NCBI RefSeq assembly: GCF_000284295.1
Contig: NC_017093.1
Location: 2,914,001-2,978,000 of the forward strand
Source of the DNA: Actinoplanes missouriensis 431
GTDB lineage: Bacteria; Actinomycetota; Actinomycetes; Mycobacteriales; Micromonosporaceae
Length of the DNA stretch: 64,000 bases
Direction: 5' to 3'
The notes beneath the pieces are model-generated. The model was not told the DNA's origin. It saw nothing but the letters and a program-made list of their open reading frames with translations, and did not search any database. The position numbers were made by a program, and so were the translations under genes. Shown here one piece after another: positions 8,301-16,902 of the stretch; within the stretch, counting starts at the first letter, position 1; every line of letters begins with the position of its first letter.

Positions 8301-10526
8301 ATGACACCTCCGACGCTGACCTCCCCGCCGCCGCACCCACGCCGTCACCGCGGGCGGATCGCGCTGAGCGCCGCCCTCGCCGCGGCCCTCGGCGCCACCG
8401 TCCTCTCCGCCGCCTCCTCCGCCAGCGCCGCGGACGCCCCGATCTCGCAGGGCAAGCCGGCCACCGCCTCGTCCGTCGAGAGCGCCGCCTTCCCGGCCTC
8501 CGCCGCGGTCGACGGCGACGCCGGCACCCGCTGGTCCAGCACGTTCGCCGACCCCCAGTGGTTGCAGGTGGACCTGGGCAGCACCCAGTCGATCAGCCAG
8601 GTCGTGCTGAACTGGGAGGCGGCCTACGCCTCGGCGTTCACCATCCAGACGTCCGCGAACGGCAGCACCTGGACGACCATCAGCCCGGTCACCGCGGGTA
8701 AGGCCGGGGTGCAGACCCTCACCGTCACCGGCAGCGGCCGGTACGTGCGGATGAGTGGCACCACGCGCGCCACCCCGTACGGATATTCGCTCTGGGAATT
8801 CCAGGTCTTCGGCACCGGAACCACGCCGACGCTGCCCACCTCGGACACCCCGGACTTCGGCCCGAACGTGCGGATCTTCGAGCCGTCCACGCCGGCGTCG
8901 ACCATTCAGACCGCGGTGGACCAGGCGTTCAACGCGCAGTTGCGCAGCCCGGCCGCGCAGTTCGGCAGCCAGCGCCACGTGTTCCTGTTCAAGCCCGGCA
9001 GCTACGGCAGGGTGTGGGCCAACGTCGGGTTCTACACCACGATCGCCGGTCTCGGCGTCAACCCGGACGACGTGACGATCAACGGCGCGGTCAACGTCGA
9101 CTCCGGCTGGAACTACGGCGACGAGAAGAACGCGACCCAGAACTTCTGGCGCAGCATGGAGAACCTGTCGATCGTGCCCGAGGGTGGCACGAACCGGTGG
9201 GCCGTCTCCCAGGCCGCGCCGATGCGCCGGGTGCACATCAAGGGCAACCTGACCCTGGCGCCGTCGAACCAGGACAACGGGCAGGGCTACTCCAGCGGCG
9301 GCTACCTCGCCGACTCGGTCGTCGACGGCGTCGTCTCGTCCGGCTCCCAGCAGCAGTGGTACACCCGGGACAGCCGGATCGGCCGCTGGGACGGCGGGGT
9401 GTGGAACATGGTCTACTCCGGCGTGCAGGGCGCCCCGGCCAACGCGTTCCCGAACCCGCCGCACACCACCCTCGCCACCACCCCGGTGACACGGGAGAAG
9501 CCTTATCTGTACGTCGACAGCGCCGGCCTCTACCGCGTGTTCGTCCCCGGTCTGCGGCGTAACTCGGCCGGTGCCACCTGGCCCAACGCGGCCGGCACCT
9601 CGATCCCGATGCGGGAGTTCTACGTCGCCAAGCCCGGTGACAGCGCCGCCCGGATCAACCAGGCTCTGGCCCAGGGCCTGAACCTGTTCTTCACCCCGGG
9701 CACGTACTCGCTCAGCGAGACCATCCGGGTCACCCGCGCCAACACCGTGGTGACCGGCATCGGTTTCCCGACGCTGATCCCGACCGGCGGGGTCGAGGCG
9801 CTGAACGTCGCCGACGTCGACGGGGTCAAGGTCAGCGGCCTGACCTTCGACGCCGGGACGACCAACAGCCCGACGCTGATGAGTGTCGGACGGGCCGGCG
9901 TGCACACCGACCACGCCGCGAACCCGATCAGCCTGCAGGACGTCTTCTTCCGCATCGGCAGCAGCGTCCAGGGCCGGGCCACCACCACCCTCGCCGTGCA
10001 CGCCGACGACACGATCATCGACCACATCTGGGCCTGGCGGGCCGACCACGGCGGCGCGCCCACCGGCTGGACGGTCAACACCGGTGACACCGGCCTGATC
10101 GTGAACGGTGACGACGTCCTCGCCACCGGCCTGTTCGTGGAGCACTACCAGAAGTACGAGGTGATCTGGAACGGCAACCGCGGGAAGACGATCTTCTTCC
10201 AGAACGAGAAGCCGTACGACGTGCCCAACCAGGCTGCCTGGATGGGGCCGCGCGGGAACGGTTACGCCGCCTACAAGGTCGCCGACTCCGTCACCGACCA
10301 CGAGCTCTGGGGCGGCGGCTCGTACTGCTACTTCAACGTCAACCCCAGTGTCCGGGTGGACCGGGCGTTCGAGGTGCCGAACCGGTCCGGTGTCCGGCTG
10401 CGCAGCGTCCTGACCGTCTCGCTCGGTGACGTCGGCACCATCGCCAACGTCGTGAACGACACCGGTGGCGCCGTCCCCAACCCGGCCGGCAACACCACGC
10501 CGCGCACCGTCGTGGCGTACCCCTGA
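8301..10526 (+). CDS. Secreted F5/8-type C (CBM32-like) plus beta-helix protein
   Basis: 741 aa. A twin-arginine-poor but basic N-terminus (RRHRGR) leads into a signal helix ending near ASA/ADAP at residue 43. Residues about 45-175 form a discoidin/F5/8C domain (KPATASSVES, GTRWSSTFADPQWLQVDLGS, LWEFQVFGTG), a sugar-binding module. From about 185 on there is a parallel beta-helix-like region (FKPGSYGRVWANVGFYTTIAGLG, and a second half with FTPGTYSLSETIRV). This doubling resembles GH55-type glucanases and the family often labelled adenylyl cyclase in Streptomyces; no catalytic residues can be assigned safely. Likely an extracellular polysaccharide-active enzyme, regulated through the LacI-type palindrome upstream. 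Confidence 0.7.
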   Translation: MTPPTLTSPPPHPRRHRGRIALSAALAAALGATVLSAASSASAADAPISQGKPATASSVESAAFPASAAVDGDAGTRWSSTFADPQWLQVDLGSTQSISQVVLNWEAAYASAFTIQTSANGSTWTTISPVTAGKAGVQTLTVTGSGRYVRMSGTTRATPYGYSLWEFQVFGTGTTPTLPTSDTPDFGPNVRIFEPSTPASTIQTAVDQAFNAQLRSPAAQFGSQRHVFLFKPGSYGRVWANVGFYTTIAGLGVNPDDVTINGAVNVDSGWNYGDEKNATQNFWRSMENLSIVPEGGTNRWAVSQAAPMRRVHIKGNLTLAPSNQDNGQGYSSGGYLADSVVDGVVSSGSQQQWYTRDSRIGRWDGGVWNMVYSGVQGAPANAFPNPPHTTLATTPVTREKPYLYVDSAGLYRVFVPGLRRNSAGATWPNAAGTSIPMREFYVAKPGDSAARINQALAQGLNLFFTPGTYSLSETIRVTRANTVVTGIGFPTLIPTGGVEALNVADVDGVKVSGLTFDAGTTNSPTLMSVGRAGVHTDHAANPISLQDVFFRIGSSVQGRATTTLAVHADDTIIDHIWAWRADHGGAPTGWTVNTGDTGLIVNGDDVLATGLFVEHYQKYEVIWNGNRGKTIFFQNEKPYDVPNQAAWMGPRGNGYAAYKVADSVTDHELWGGGSYCYFNVNPSVRVDRAFEVPNRSGVRLRSVLTVSLGDVGTIANVVNDTGGAVPNPAGNTTPRTVVAYP

Positions 10527-10538
10527 TCCATCGGTAGG

Positions 10539-10574
10539 GCGACGCGGGGCGCGGTGTTGCCGGCCCCGCGTCGC
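10539..10574. terminator. Hairpin terminator after beta-helix gene
   Basis: GCGACGCGGGGC (10539-10550) pairs perfectly with GCCCCGCGTCGC (10563-10574) across a 12-base loop. It sits between the beta-helix gene and the convergent agmatinase remnant. Confidence 0.75.
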
Positions 10575-10578
10575 GCTG

Positions 10579-10954
10579 CTATCGGCGCACCGCCAGCGCG
10601 GACAGGATCTCGTAGACGGTGTGCGCCGCCGCGATGCCGGTGATCTCGGCGTGGTCGTAGGCCGGCGCCACCTCGACGACGTCCGCGCCGACCAGGTTGA
10701 GCGTGCCGAAGCTGCGCAGGACCGCGAGCAGTTCCCGGCTGGTCATGCCGCCCGCCTCCGGGGTGCCGGTGCCGGGCGCGAACGCCGGGTCGAGCACGTC
10801 GATGTCGATGGAGAGATAGACCGGGCGCTCACCCACCCGGTCCTGGATGCGTTCGGCGATGCCGCGCGCGCCCAGGTCGTCGATCTCGACGCTCGGCACG
10901 ATCTGGAAGCCCAGTTCGGCGTCGTCGGTGAGGTCCCGGGTGGAGGCTGATGTC
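10579..10954 (-). pseudogene. Agmatinase/ureohydrolase, C-terminal fragment only
   Basis: About 125 residues of the ureohydrolase fold survive: the second metal-binding motif [20 protein letters not shown] is intact, followed by [20 protein letters not shown] and a normal C-terminus. The N-terminal 180-200 residues, including the first metal-binding GGDHS and DAHxD motifs, are missing. The remaining frame starts abruptly at [12 protein letters not shown], exactly where a permease fragment in another frame ends (around 10945-10955). It cannot be an active agmatinase because half of the binuclear Mn site is lost. The intact gene would hydrolyse agmatine or a related guanidino compound to urea. 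Confidence 0.85.
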
Positions 10955-11200
10955 CACGCCGCCGGCGACATCGCGCAGCGGACCCTCGATCAGCGGCGGA
11001 TAGTTCGCGAAGAGCAGCCCGAGGATCGCGGCCGGGATCCACGCCGCCATGCCGCGCCAGTTCACGCCGCCGGAGAGGCCGCCGAGGAACGCCACGGCGA
11101 TGAGCAGCACGGCGTACCAGGCGGGGGAGATGTTGATCAGGGCGACGATGTAGTCGGCCTCGCCGGGTGTTGCGTACCAGGGGATCTTTGTTTCGTGGAA
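10945..11200 (-). pseudogene. NCS1-family permease fragment fused out of frame to agmatinase
   Basis: Reading the minus strand from 11197 gives about 80 residues of a late membrane segment of an NCS1 (nucleobase:cation symporter-1) transporter: IVALINISPAWYAVLL, GGLSGGVNWRGMAAWIP, then [16 protein letters not shown]. Both ends are missing. After DISL the frame shifts into the agmatinase remnant, so a deletion has joined the two genes. The upstream end stops at the start region of the cyclase gene. NCS1 permeases import purines, allantoin, hydantoins and similar compounds, so an intact pair would have been an importer and ureohydrolase. Assignment rests on the conserved C-terminal motifs and is moderately sure. 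Confidence 0.7.
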
Positions 11201-11218
11201 AGGTCAGGAGCGAAAAAC

Positions 11219-11869
11219 ATGCGTGTACGCCGGATCGTCGACCTGTCCGTGCCCGTCGGCCCCCAGACGCAGGTCTACCCGGGTGATCCGGTGCCGCGGC
11301 TGACCACCCACGCGACGGTCGAGGCCGACGGCTTCAACCTGCTGCACCTGGACATGGGCTCGCAGACCGGCACCCACGTGGACGCGCCGTTCCACTTCGA
11401 CTCGACGGCCCCGCGGCTGCACGAGCTCGACCTCGCGCTGTTCACCGGCCGGGGCGTCGTGCTCGACGTGCGCGGCCTCGCCCCGCGGGCCCCGATCACC
11501 TGGGACCTGCTCGACCCGGCCGGGCTCGGACCCGGCGTCATCGCGCTGATCTGCACCGGCTGGTCCGCGCAGTACGGGACGCCCGGGTACTTCGATCACC
11601 CGTACCTCGATGCCGGCGCCTGCCGCCGGATGCTCGACCTCGGCGTGCGCACGTTCGCCATCGACGCCATCAACATCGACGAGACGCCGTCCGAGATCGG
11701 TTACCCGGTGCACCACCTGATCGCCCGGGCCGGCGGCGTCATCGGCGAGAACCTCCGCGGCCTCGAGCGGGTCGACTTCCCGGACCCCCTGGTGTCCCTG
11801 CTGCCGATCGCCTTGGAGAATGCGGACGGGGCGCCGGTCCGGGCGGTCGCGATGCAGCTGGAGAAATGA
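11219..11869 (+). CDS. Cyclase family protein (kynurenine formamidase-like)
   Basis: 216 aa from an ATG behind AGGAG (11206-11210). It carries the metal-binding signature of the cyclase/KynB family, SQTGTHVDAPFHF near residues 44-56, together with VDLSVPVGPQTQVYPGDP at the N-terminus and FAIDAINIDE later, the expected pattern for a metal-dependent amide or lactone hydrolase. The length is that of arylformamidases, but many relatives act on other cyclic amides or imides. It starts divergently next to the permease/agmatinase remnant and its stop overlaps the ATG of the XRE-cupin gene, so it was part of a catabolic unit that has partly decayed. The gene itself looks intact. Confidence 0.85.
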   Translation: MRVRRIVDLSVPVGPQTQVYPGDPVPRLTTHATVEADGFNLLHLDMGSQTGTHVDAPFHFDSTAPRLHELDLALFTGRGVVLDVRGLAPRAPITWDLLDPAGLGPGVIALICTGWSAQYGTPGYFDHPYLDAGACRRMLDLGVRTFAIDAINIDETPSEIGYPVHHLIARAGGVIGENLRGLERVDFPDPLVSLLPIALENADGAPVRAVAMQLEK

Positions 11870-12453
11870 TGGCAGGCCAGGTACGACGCGTGGCCCAGCC
11901 GCCGGCCTCCGCGGCGGCGATCGGCGGACGGCTGCGCGCCGCCCGCCAGGCCCGCGGGCTCACCCTGCAGCAGGTCGCCGATGCCACCAGCCTGAACAAG
12001 GGTTTCATCAGCCGGCTGGAACGCGACGAGGTCTCCCCGTAGGTGGCGTCCCTCATCGCGATCTGCGAGGTCCTCGGCATCCGGGTCGGCACGCTGTTCG
12101 AGCCACCGGCCACCTCCCTGGTCCGCGCCGGCGAGGGCCGCCCCATCAACTTCGGCGGCAGCAAGGTCAACGAGCTGCTGCTGACCCCCGGCACCCAGTC
12201 GCATCTGCAGGTCATCCACTCGACGGTCGAGCCCGGCGGCAGCGGCGGCGACGAGCTGTACACGCTCGACTGCGACGTCGAGTTCGTCTACGTCACCCGT
12301 AGCCGGCTGCGCCTCACCCTCGCCGAGGAGTCGGTGCTGGTCGACGCCGGCGACGCCTTCACCTTCCCCGGGCGCGAGCCGCACACCTGGGCCAACGCGG
12401 GTGACGGCGACGAACAGTGCCAGGTCATCTGGGCGCTCGCCCCGGCGCCCTGA
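11866..12453 (+). pseudogene. XRE-cupin regulator interrupted by in-frame TAG
   Basis: From the ATG at 11866 (overlapping the cyclase stop as ATGA) the frame encodes an XRE helix-turn-helix (GGRLRAARQARGLTLQQVAD, NKGFISRLERDEVSP) and then hits TAG at 12040-12042. Without a frame change it continues VASLIAICEVLGIRVGTLFE and a C-terminal cupin sensor domain (HSTVEPGGSGGDELY, DAGDAFTFPGREPHTW). Homologues usually have SPSVASL here, so a TCG to TAG change would explain the stop. A GTG follows the stop directly (12043) but would give a protein lacking the recognition part of the HTH. Such regulators sense a small molecule through the cupin and control neighbouring catabolic genes. A sequencing error is the alternative. 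Confidence 0.8.
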
Positions 12454-12578
12454 GCCGGCCGGGCCACGGCTCGCCGGGGGCGGCGACCGCGATGCAACCG
12501 ATGTGCCACTAAGTGGGGTGACGACTCCGGTCGATCTGTCTGTCGACGGGACTTCCGCGAACGACGGGAACGGACACC

Positions 12579-14183
12579 ATGACCACAGCCACAGCACGTC
12601 GCCCCTGGGGAGACCTCCCGGTCGGTGTCAAGATCATGACCGCGGTGCTGGTGGCTGTGGGTGTCTCCGCCGGCGCGACCGGCGCGACCCTCTACGAGAC
12701 GCACCGGGTCAGCGACGCGGGCAACGAGATCTACACCGACAACGTGCAGTCCATGGTGGTCGCCTCCGACCTGCGTGACACGTTCCGTCTGCTGCGCCTC
12801 GATCAGAACGGTCTGGCGCTGCTCGCCGGCGACAAGGAGGCCATGGCGGAGAAGGCCCAGGACATCGAGGACGACATCGCCGCCCTCGACGACCTGCTCA
12901 CCGAGTACAGCCCCGGCGCGGCCTCGCAGGAAGCGGTCGCCGGATTCACCGAGCAACTCGCCACCTACACCGGCATCGCCGAGAGCAAGATGATCCCGGC
13001 CGCGCTCGCGGGCGACATCGCCACCTACGTCGCCCTCAAGGACGGCGAGGCCAACGACTCCTACGAAGCGTGCAAGGCGCTGCTCAAGGAGATGCTCACG
13101 GCCGAGCAGACCCAGGCGGCCGCGCGGGCAGCCGAGCTCAACGACACCTACCGTACGGCGATCGTCGTCTCGCTCTCCACGCTCGCCCTCGCGCTGCTCG
13201 CCGGCGTCGTCCTCGCGCTCTGGATCGCCCGTGGCATCAGCCGTCCGCTGCGGGCGGTGGCCGCCTCGCTCGGCCGGGTCGCCGAGGGGGACCTGACCGC
13301 GGAGGTCATCGATCCCGGAACGCGCGACGAGGTCGGCACCATGGCCCGCGGTCTCAAGGCCTCGCTGGACTCGATGCGGGCCAGCGTCGCCGAGGTGCTG
13401 GAGCAGGCGGGCCGTCTCGCCGCGGCCTCCGGCGACCTGAACCACGTCGCCGGGCAGATCGAGAAGGACGCCGCGGGCAACGCGACCCGCTCGGAGACCG
13501 CGGCGAACGCCGCCAACGACGTCGCGCTGAGCGTGAGCACCGTCGCGGCGGCGAGCGAGGAGATGACCGCGGCCATCGCCGACATCTCCCGCAGCGCGGC
13601 GGGCGCGGTCGAGGTCGCGCAGCAGGCGCTCACCACCGCGGCGCAGACCAACGCGTCGGTGGCCGCTCTCGGTGAGGCCAGCATGGAGGTCGGTGACGTG
13701 GTCAAGGTGATCAACAGCATCGCCGAGCAGACCAACCTCCTCGCGCTGAACGCGACGATCGAGGCGGCCCGCGCCGGCGAGGCCGGTAAGGGCTTCGCGG
13801 TGGTGGCGACCGAGGTCAAGGACCTGGCGCAGGAGACCGCCAAGGCGACCGACGAGATCAGCCGCAAGGTGCAGGCCATCCAGAACAGCAGCCGTGAGGC
13901 GGCGGACGCGCTCGGCCAGATCAGCGGAATCTTCGAGCGGATCAACGAGCACCAGATGACTGTCGCCTCCGCGGTGGAGGAGCAGACCGCCACCACCCAG
14001 GAGATCACCCGCAGCGTCGGTCAGGCGTCCAGCGGTGTGGACGACATCGCCCGCAGCGTCGGCGAGGTCTCGGCCACCGCCGAGCAGTCCCGCGCGAACG
14101 CCGGCCGTGCCGCCGGAGCCGCCGGGGACCTCGCCGCGCTGGCGGCCTCCCTGGACCGGGCCGTGTCCCGCTTCCGCGTCTGA
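12579..14183 (+). CDS. Methyl-accepting chemotaxis protein
   Basis: 534 aa with standard MCP architecture. A first membrane helix at about residues 15-38 and a second at 190-212 bracket a roughly 150-residue extracellular four-helix-bundle sensor. A HAMP linker ([23 protein letters not shown]) follows at about 212-265, then the cytoplasmic signalling coiled coil with the conserved tip [20 protein letters not shown] near residue 378. Ends [12 protein letters not shown]...FRV without a CheR-docking pentapeptide. The ligand is unknown. It is transcribed alone, after the XRE-cupin pseudogene, and implies a flagellated (motile spore) lifestyle, as in Actinoplanes. Confidence 0.95.
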   Translation: MTTATARRPWGDLPVGVKIMTAVLVAVGVSAGATGATLYETHRVSDAGNEIYTDNVQSMVVASDLRDTFRLLRLDQNGLALLAGDKEAMAEKAQDIEDDIAALDDLLTEYSPGAASQEAVAGFTEQLATYTGIAESKMIPAALAGDIATYVALKDGEANDSYEACKALLKEMLTAEQTQAAARAAELNDTYRTAIVVSLSTLALALLAGVVLALWIARGISRPLRAVAASLGRVAEGDLTAEVIDPGTRDEVGTMARGLKASLDSMRASVAEVLEQAGRLAAASGDLNHVAGQIEKDAAGNATRSETAANAANDVALSVSTVAAASEEMTAAIADISRSAAGAVEVAQQALTTAAQTNASVAALGEASMEVGDVVKVINSIAEQTNLLALNATIEAARAGEAGKGFAVVATEVKDLAQETAKATDEISRKVQAIQNSSREAADALGQISGIFERINEHQMTVASAVEEQTATTQEITRSVGQASSGVDDIARSVGEVSATAEQSRANAGRAAGAAGDLAALAASLDRAVSRFRV

Positions 14184-14193
14184 CCCTGTTGAT

Positions 14194-14229
14194 CCCCGGC
14201 TACGGTGGCGGTTGCCGCCGTGGCCGGGG
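14194..14229. terminator. Hairpin between convergent MCP and RDD genes
   Basis: CCCCGGC (14194-14200) pairs with GCCGGGG (14223-14229); inner ACGG/CCGT and GGC/GCC helices extend the stem. Confidence 0.55.
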
Positions 14230-14231
14230 CC

Positions 14232-14792
14232 TCAGCGTTCCGGGATGTCCAGGGCGCGCAGCCGCTCGGTGGCGTCCCGGTCGATGCTGGTCCGCACGAC
14301 GGAGCCGTCCGCCGACGGGACGCCGCCGTCGAACATGCTCACGATCATGACGATGATCAGCAGCGGCATGAGGACGGTCCGCAGCAGCATCGCCCAGCAG
14401 GCCTTCCGGCCGATGCGGCCGCCGTCGCGCACCCGGACCAGCCGCGTGCCGGTCAGGATCGCGCCGAGCCCGCGGCCGTTGCCGTAGCACAGCCCGTAGA
14501 GCATCGGGACGATCACCAGCAGCGTGAGCGCCAGCAGGGTCACCGTGGTGTCGGACAGGTCGGCCGAGGCGGTCGCGCCGGCCATCACGACGAAAGCGGC
14601 CGCGACCCCGGCGGCGAACACCAGAAAATCGACGAACCACGACAGGGTACGGGCGATCAGGCCGGCCTCGACGTACAGCTCACCGGTCTCGAAGGCGGCG
14701 ATCCGCTTGGCGGCCCGGCGGCCGAGAACCGGCGCGGCCAGCTCCTGGGCGATCTCCAGCCGGGTCTGGCGTGCGGTGCCGGAAACCGTCAC
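14232..14792 (-). CDS. RDD family membrane protein
   Basis: 186 aa. RDD features are seen: a first helix (LIARTLSWFVDFLVFAAG) with the family's R...D pair, a second (TVTLLALTLLVIVPMLYGLC), and the motif GAILTGTRLVRVRDGGRIG followed by a third helix (LLRTVLMPLLIIVMIVSMF). Function of the family is not settled; some members affect ion homeostasis. A soluble N-terminal helix of about 45 residues precedes the membrane part. Transcribed alone, convergent with the chemoreceptor gene. Confidence 0.85.
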   Translation of the reverse strand: MTVSGTARQTRLEIAQELAAPVLGRRAAKRIAAFETGELYVEAGLIARTLSWFVDFLVFAAGVAAAFVVMAGATASADLSDTTVTLLALTLLVIVPMLYGLCYGNGRGLGAILTGTRLVRVRDGGRIGRKACWAMLLRTVLMPLLIIVMIVSMFDGGVPSADGSVVRTSIDRDATERLRALDIPER

Positions 14793-14909
14793 GGCTCTCC
14801 TCTTTCCTCGCGACAGGCTGATCCGGCGACAGGCTAGTGCAGCCCGGCAACGCCCCGGCGCTCGCCGTGCGTAAGGGTGGCGGGCGGCGGGTACCGGAAA
14901 GCATGTTCA

Positions 14910-14931
14910 CCGGCCGGGTCCTCCCGGCCGG
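14910..14931. other. Strong hairpin in leader of small gene
   Basis: CCGGCCGGG (14910-14918), loop TCCT, CCCGGCCGG (14923-14931), ending 27 bases before the small gene at 14959. It may be a terminator-like attenuator or simply an mRNA stabilising stem. Confidence 0.35.
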
Positions 14932-14958
14932 GGTGTCAGCGACCGAGAGGAACCCGCC

Positions 14959-15123
14959 ATGAACTCCGCCGTGAGCACTGCCGTGCGGACCGGACTGCCG
15001 CTGGTGACCAGCGCGGCCACCGCTTTCGTGATGCGCAAGACCCGCCTGCCGGTCATCGCCACCCCGGTGGTCAGCCTGGTCGTCGGCGGCGCCGTGGCGA
15101 AGCTGGCCCAGCGCATCCGCTGA
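14959..15123 (+). CDS. 54-aa small protein, unknown
   Basis: A short frame from ATG 14959 behind a good GAGAGGAA (14944-14951). The product (MNSAVSTAVRTGLPLVTSAA ... KLAQRIR) has two mildly hydrophobic stretches, TGLPLVTSAATAFVM and LPVIATPVVSLVVGGAVAKLA, and may be a small membrane protein with a basic C-terminus. Third-position GC preference is maintained through the frame. I recognise no family. Confidence 0.55.
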   Translation: MNSAVSTAVRTGLPLVTSAATAFVMRKTRLPVIATPVVSLVVGGAVAKLAQRIR

Positions 15124-15141
15124 CGCCCCGGATGTCAGCGG

Positions 15142-15990
15142 TCATCGCCCGGCCCCGACCGCGACGACGCGGTTGGTCAGCGTCCCGAGTTGCGGGCAGT
15201 GGATCTCGATGGTGTCGGCGGGGCGGGCCGTGAAAGCGGCGTCGGGCACCACGCCGGTGCCGGTCAGCAGCACCGCCCCGGCCGGGAAGCTCAGCGCCCG
15301 GAACAGCCAGCCGGCCAGGTCGGTGAAGCTGCGCGCCATCGCCGCGGTGGTGGTCGTGGCGGCGTACGCCTCCCGGCCGTCGCGCAGCACCCGCAGGCCG
15401 ATGTCGAACGGGCCGGGTCCGGCCGCCCAGCTCGGCACGATCGCCGGGCCGAGCGCGCAGGACCGGTCGTAGATCTTGGCCTGTGGCAGGTAGAGCGGGT
15501 TCTCACCCTCGATCGACCGGCTGCTCATGTCGTTGCCGAGGGTGTAGCCGAACACCTCGCCGGCCGCGTTGAGCACCAGGCCGATCTCGGCTTCGGGCAC
15601 GTCCCAGCCGGAGTCGGCGCGGATCCCGACCGTGTCCTGGTCGCCGACGACGCGCCACGGGCTGGCCTTGAAGAAGATCTCCGGGCGGTCGCTGTCGTAG
15701 ACGTGGTCGTAGAGCGCGCCGTGGCCGGACTCCTCCCGGCGCCCGTCGCGGCTGCGCCGGTAGGTGACCCCGGCCGCCCAGATCTCCTGCCGGTCGACGG
15801 GTGGGAGGCAGGCTCCCGGCGGGAAACCGCCCGCGCCGGGGACGGCGGCCTCGACCATGGCCCGGGCCTCATCGAGCGGCCCGGCGAGCAGGTCGGCCAG
15901 AGTGCCACCGAGCTCCGCCCAGCCGCCGTCCTGGCACACTGTCCAGCGTGACCCGGCGCCAACACGCAGGTGGTGAAGGGATATCGGCAT
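15142..15990 (-). CDS. Fumarylacetoacetate hydrolase-family protein, likely 2-keto-3-deoxy-sugar acid dehydratase
   Basis: 282 aa starting [16 protein letters not shown] behind GGAGGG. The C-terminal FAH fold is clear: [13 protein letters not shown], the metal-binding acidic residues in [34 protein letters not shown], and [13 protein letters not shown]-family enzymes cleave or dehydrate 2-oxo acids. This subtype, with an N-terminal domain and the [13 protein letters not shown] stretch, is often found with IlvD/Edd dehydratases in oxidative pentose pathways, where it turns 2-keto-3-deoxypentonate into alpha-ketoglutarate semialdehyde. Such a dehydratase lies at 21598, with xylanase and sugar importer between, so I infer that role. 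It is divergent from the IclR gene, only 25 bases apart. Confidence 0.75.
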   Translation of the reverse strand: MPISLHHLRVGAGSRWTVCQDGGWAELGGTLADLLAGPLDEARAMVEAAVPGAGGFPPGACLPPVDRQEIWAAGVTYRRSRDGRREESGHGALYDHVYDSDRPEIFFKASPWRVVGDQDTVGIRADSGWDVPEAEIGLVLNAAGEVFGYTLGNDMSSRSIEGENPLYLPQAKIYDRSCALGPAIVPSWAAGPGPFDIGLRVLRDGREAYAATTTTAAMARSFTDLAGWLFRALSFPAGAVLLTGTGVVPDAAFTARPADTIEIHCPQLGTLTNRVVAVGAGR

Positions 15991-16015
15991 GTGACCCTCC
16001 GAAAGGACTATCGAC

Positions 16016-16786
16016 GTGGCCCGTGTGGTACCGGCGGTCATCCGCGCGCTCGACATCCTCGAACTGTTCCTGGACCGGCCGGAGCTGTCGGCCCGTGAGG
16101 TGACCGAGCGGCTCGACCTGCCCCGGACCACCGTCCACGAGCTGCTGGTGACGCTGGTGGAGCGGGGATATCTGATCGTCGTCCCGGGGCAGCCGGTGCG
16201 GTACCGGCTCGGCATGCCGTTGTTCCAGCTCGGTTCGGCGTTCGCCGGGCGGCTCGATCTGGTCCGCGAGGCGCAGAGCGTGACACGGGACGTGGCGGCC
16301 GCCTGCGACGAGGCGGTTCACGTGGCCGTGCTGGACGGCGCCGACGTCGTCTATCTCGTCAAGGTGGACAGCACCCACCCGGTGCGGATGGTCTCCGCGG
16401 TGGGGCGCCGGCTGCCCGCCCACTGCACGGCGGTCGGCAAGATCCTGCTGGCGGCGCTCGACCGGCCGGCGCTGGACGGCGTGCTCGCGAAGGGCCCCCT
16501 CGCGAGCATGACGCCGGCCAGCATCACCGACGCGGAGCGGCTGCGGGCGCATCTCGAGCAGGTCCGCGCCGAGGGCGTCGCGGCCGACGTCGGCGAGTCC
16601 GACACCGCGATGCGCTGCGTCGCCGCGGGGGTCCGGGACCACGCGGGCCGGGTGGTCGCCGCGATGAGCGTGTCGGCGCCGATCATCCGCTGGACCCCGC
16701 AGTCGCCGGAGAAGTGGACCGCTCTGGTGCGCGAGGGGGCGGCCACGCTCTCCGCCCGGCTGGGGTATCGCACCACTTCGCACTGA
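16016..16786 (+). CDS. IclR family transcriptional regulator
   Basis: 256 aa starting at GTG ([18 protein letters not shown]) after GAAAGGA. The N-terminal winged helix is typical ([32 protein letters not shown]), and the GAF-like effector domain follows from about residue 80 with the conserved [19 protein letters not shown]. It sits between a FAH-family gene and a sugar importer operon. Two palindromes at 16851-16886 lie in the importer promoter downstream of a good -35/-10 pair, a repression position, so IclR probably represses importer and pathway genes until a pentose derivative binds. Confidence 0.9.
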   Translation: MARVVPAVIRALDILELFLDRPELSAREVTERLDLPRTTVHELLVTLVERGYLIVVPGQPVRYRLGMPLFQLGSAFAGRLDLVREAQSVTRDVAAACDEAVHVAVLDGADVVYLVKVDSTHPVRMVSAVGRRLPAHCTAVGKILLAALDRPALDGVLAKGPLASMTPASITDAERLRAHLEQVRAEGVAADVGESDTAMRCVAAGVRDHAGRVVAAMSVSAPIIRWTPQSPEKWTALVREGAATLSARLGYRTTSH

Positions 16787-16809
16787 TCGGATTCGCACTG
16801 ATCGAAACA

Positions 16810-16839
16810 TTGACACCTCTCGTAGGTGTGTCCTAGCGT
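16810..16839 (+). promoter_or_regulatory. Sigma-70-type promoter of sugar importer
   Basis: TTGACA at 16810-16815 and TAGCGT at 16834-16839 with an 18-base spacer. It precedes the two IclR-type palindromes and the solute-binding protein gene. Confidence 0.5.
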
Positions 16840-16850
16840 CGCGTCCACCT

Positions 16851-16886
16851 GGTTCGGTATATCGAACCACGTTCGAAATCTCGAAC
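16851..16886. promoter_or_regulatory. Tandem IclR-type operators
   Basis: Two palindromes: GGTTCG-6-CGAACC (16851-16868) and GTTCGA-4-TCGAAC (16871-16886). Their centres are 19 bases apart, close to two helical turns. They lie between the promoter and the solute-binding gene, so a bound regulator would block transcription. Confidence 0.65.
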
Positions 16887-16902
16887 AAAGGGGTGAGCGG
16901 CC

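Noticed and set aside
8199..10301. 700-codon open frame antisense to the beta-helix gene
   Set aside because: It is a mirror of the third-position GC bias; the product is a low-complexity G/R/V/D-rich sequence with no domain, while the plus strand has a signal peptide and folds.
10579..10971. Functional small agmatinase
   Set aside because: Only the C-terminal metal motif remains; the first half of the active site is deleted.
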